Shown: piece by piece, positions 6,140 through 6,288 of the stretch | How positions within the stretch are numbered: the first letter of the stretch is position 1 | Layout: every line of letters starts with the position of its first letter | Assembly (NCBI GenBank): GCA_903924005.1 | Contig: CAIXZV010000180.1 | Coordinates: 1-6,288, forward strand | From: an uncultured Chloroflexota bacterium | Lineage (GTDB): Bacteria > Chloroflexota > Limnocylindria > Limnocylindrales > CSP1-4 | Length of the DNA stretch: 6,288 nucleotides | Direction: 5' to 3' | Notes under the pieces: model-generated | What the model was told of the DNA's origin: nothing | Databases searched by the model: none | Seen by the model: only the letters and a program-made list of their open reading frames with translations | Position numbers and translations under genes: made by a program

Positions 6140-6165
6140 GGGTCGGCGGGCCGGGTCGGCGGGCC
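6140..6165 (+). repeat. 13-bp tandem duplication GGGTCGGCGGGCC x2
   Basis: Two perfect adjacent copies, 6140-6152 and 6153-6165, followed by a partial third-like run (GGGGCGGGCC). It lies between the two 92-bp repeats and overlaps by three bases the 18-bp duplication that follows. Confidence 0.85.
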
Positions 6166-6198
6166 GGGGCGGGCCAGACGGCCGGGGCGGGCCAGACG
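6163..6198 (+). repeat. 18-bp tandem duplication GCCGGGGCGGGCCAGACG x2
   Basis: Two perfect adjacent copies, 6163-6180 and 6181-6198. The second runs into the left edge of direct-repeat copy 2 (6197). Together with the 13-bp pair it forms a G-rich minisatellite-like block, suggesting slippage or unequal recombination. Confidence 0.85.
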
Positions 6199-6288
6199 GG
6201 GAGCTCCGCGCCACGCGGGCCGGGGAGCGGCCCAACTGCGCGGTGGGCGCGTTAGGTCGGCCCATCCTGAACCCATCTGCGCGCTGGC
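6197..6288 (+). repeat. 92-bp direct repeat, copy 2 (reaches the window end)
   Basis: Identical to 5947-6038. Identity holds to the last base of the window, so the true length of the repeat is unknown and could exceed 92 bp. If the 250-bp period continues, the unit is a 250-bp tandem repeat of which one full unit plus 92 bp are seen. Confidence 0.95.

Larger units (their letters stand above)
5935..6288. other. Repeat-rich non-coding region at the right end
   Basis: No credible gene lies in these 354 bp. The open frames present are low-complexity Pro/Arg/Ala or Gly/Arg translations. A peptide segment of the long minus-strand frame recurs in a different frame in the second repeat copy, since the 250-bp offset is not a multiple of three; this argues against coding. 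The region is built of a 92-bp direct repeat, two tandem duplications and several inverted repeats, listed separately. It follows directly on the stop codon of the EAL protein, so it is also where the operon's transcript should end. Confidence 0.7.

Noticed and set aside
6058..6255. 65-codon plus-strand open frame in the repeat region
   Set aside because: Gly/Ala/Arg-rich translation of the minisatellites, with no ribosome binding site and no family resemblance.
5869..6276. 135-codon minus-strand open frame over the repeats
   Set aside because: Pro/Arg/Ala low complexity. The 250-bp repeat offset is not a multiple of three, so the two copies are read in different frames, which would not be expected for a repeated coding unit.
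5947..6288. CRISPR array or insertion-sequence ends
   Set aside because: The repeat is 92 bp or more with 158-bp spacing, occurs only twice, has no transposase frame and no terminal inverted repeats at its edges. CRISPR repeats are far shorter and regularly spaced.

Overview
The window is very GC-rich (by eye about two thirds G+C or more, with strong G/C preference at third codon positions). It looks like bacterial chromosomal DNA. A ResB-type cytochrome c assembly protein, an Lrp/AsnC regulator, an F420-type luciferase-like oxidoreductase and a c-di-GMP signalling pair would fit a high-GC Chloroflexota or actinobacterial lineage. That placement is an inference from gene content and is weak; nothing here fixes the phylum. 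The odd window length, a gene cut off at the left edge and an exact repeat ending on the last base suggest that this may be a whole assembly contig.

Left half, minus strand (2228 down to 1): three genes run in one direction. First is an LLM-class (luciferase-like) flavin/F420-dependent oxidoreductase (2228-1293). After a 129-bp gap comes an Lrp/AsnC one-component regulator (1163-675). After 31 bp more comes the N-terminal part of ResB (637 to beyond position 1). The short Lrp-ResB spacing suggests co-transcription. The first gap holds an inverted repeat and a possible promoter.

Middle: a 143-bp divergent intergenic region (2229-2371) separates the oxidoreductase from a plus-strand signalling operon. 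It holds two tandem hairpins in the presumed leader of the operon, and a TANNNT box placed as expected for leaderless transcription of the oxidoreductase.

Right half, plus strand (2372-5934): a membrane-anchored PAS histidine kinase of the bacteriophytochrome-like type is followed, with a 4-bp GTGA overlap, by a REC-PAS-GGDEF-EAL protein. The kinase has no receiver of its own and the second protein starts with an intact receiver, so they read as a cognate phosphorelay acting on cyclic di-GMP. The GGDEF domain is eroded (GSDEF, no I-site arginine, altered substrate-loop residues), while all the usual EAL catalytic residues are present. The predicted net output is phospho-controlled c-di-GMP hydrolysis.

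Right end (5935-6288): about 354 bp without a credible gene, packed with repeats. There is a perfect 92-bp direct repeat with 250-bp spacing whose second copy ends on the last base, 13-bp and 18-bp tandem duplications between the copies, inverted repeats, and a recurring CCCAWCTGCGC motif. This is the least explained part of the window.
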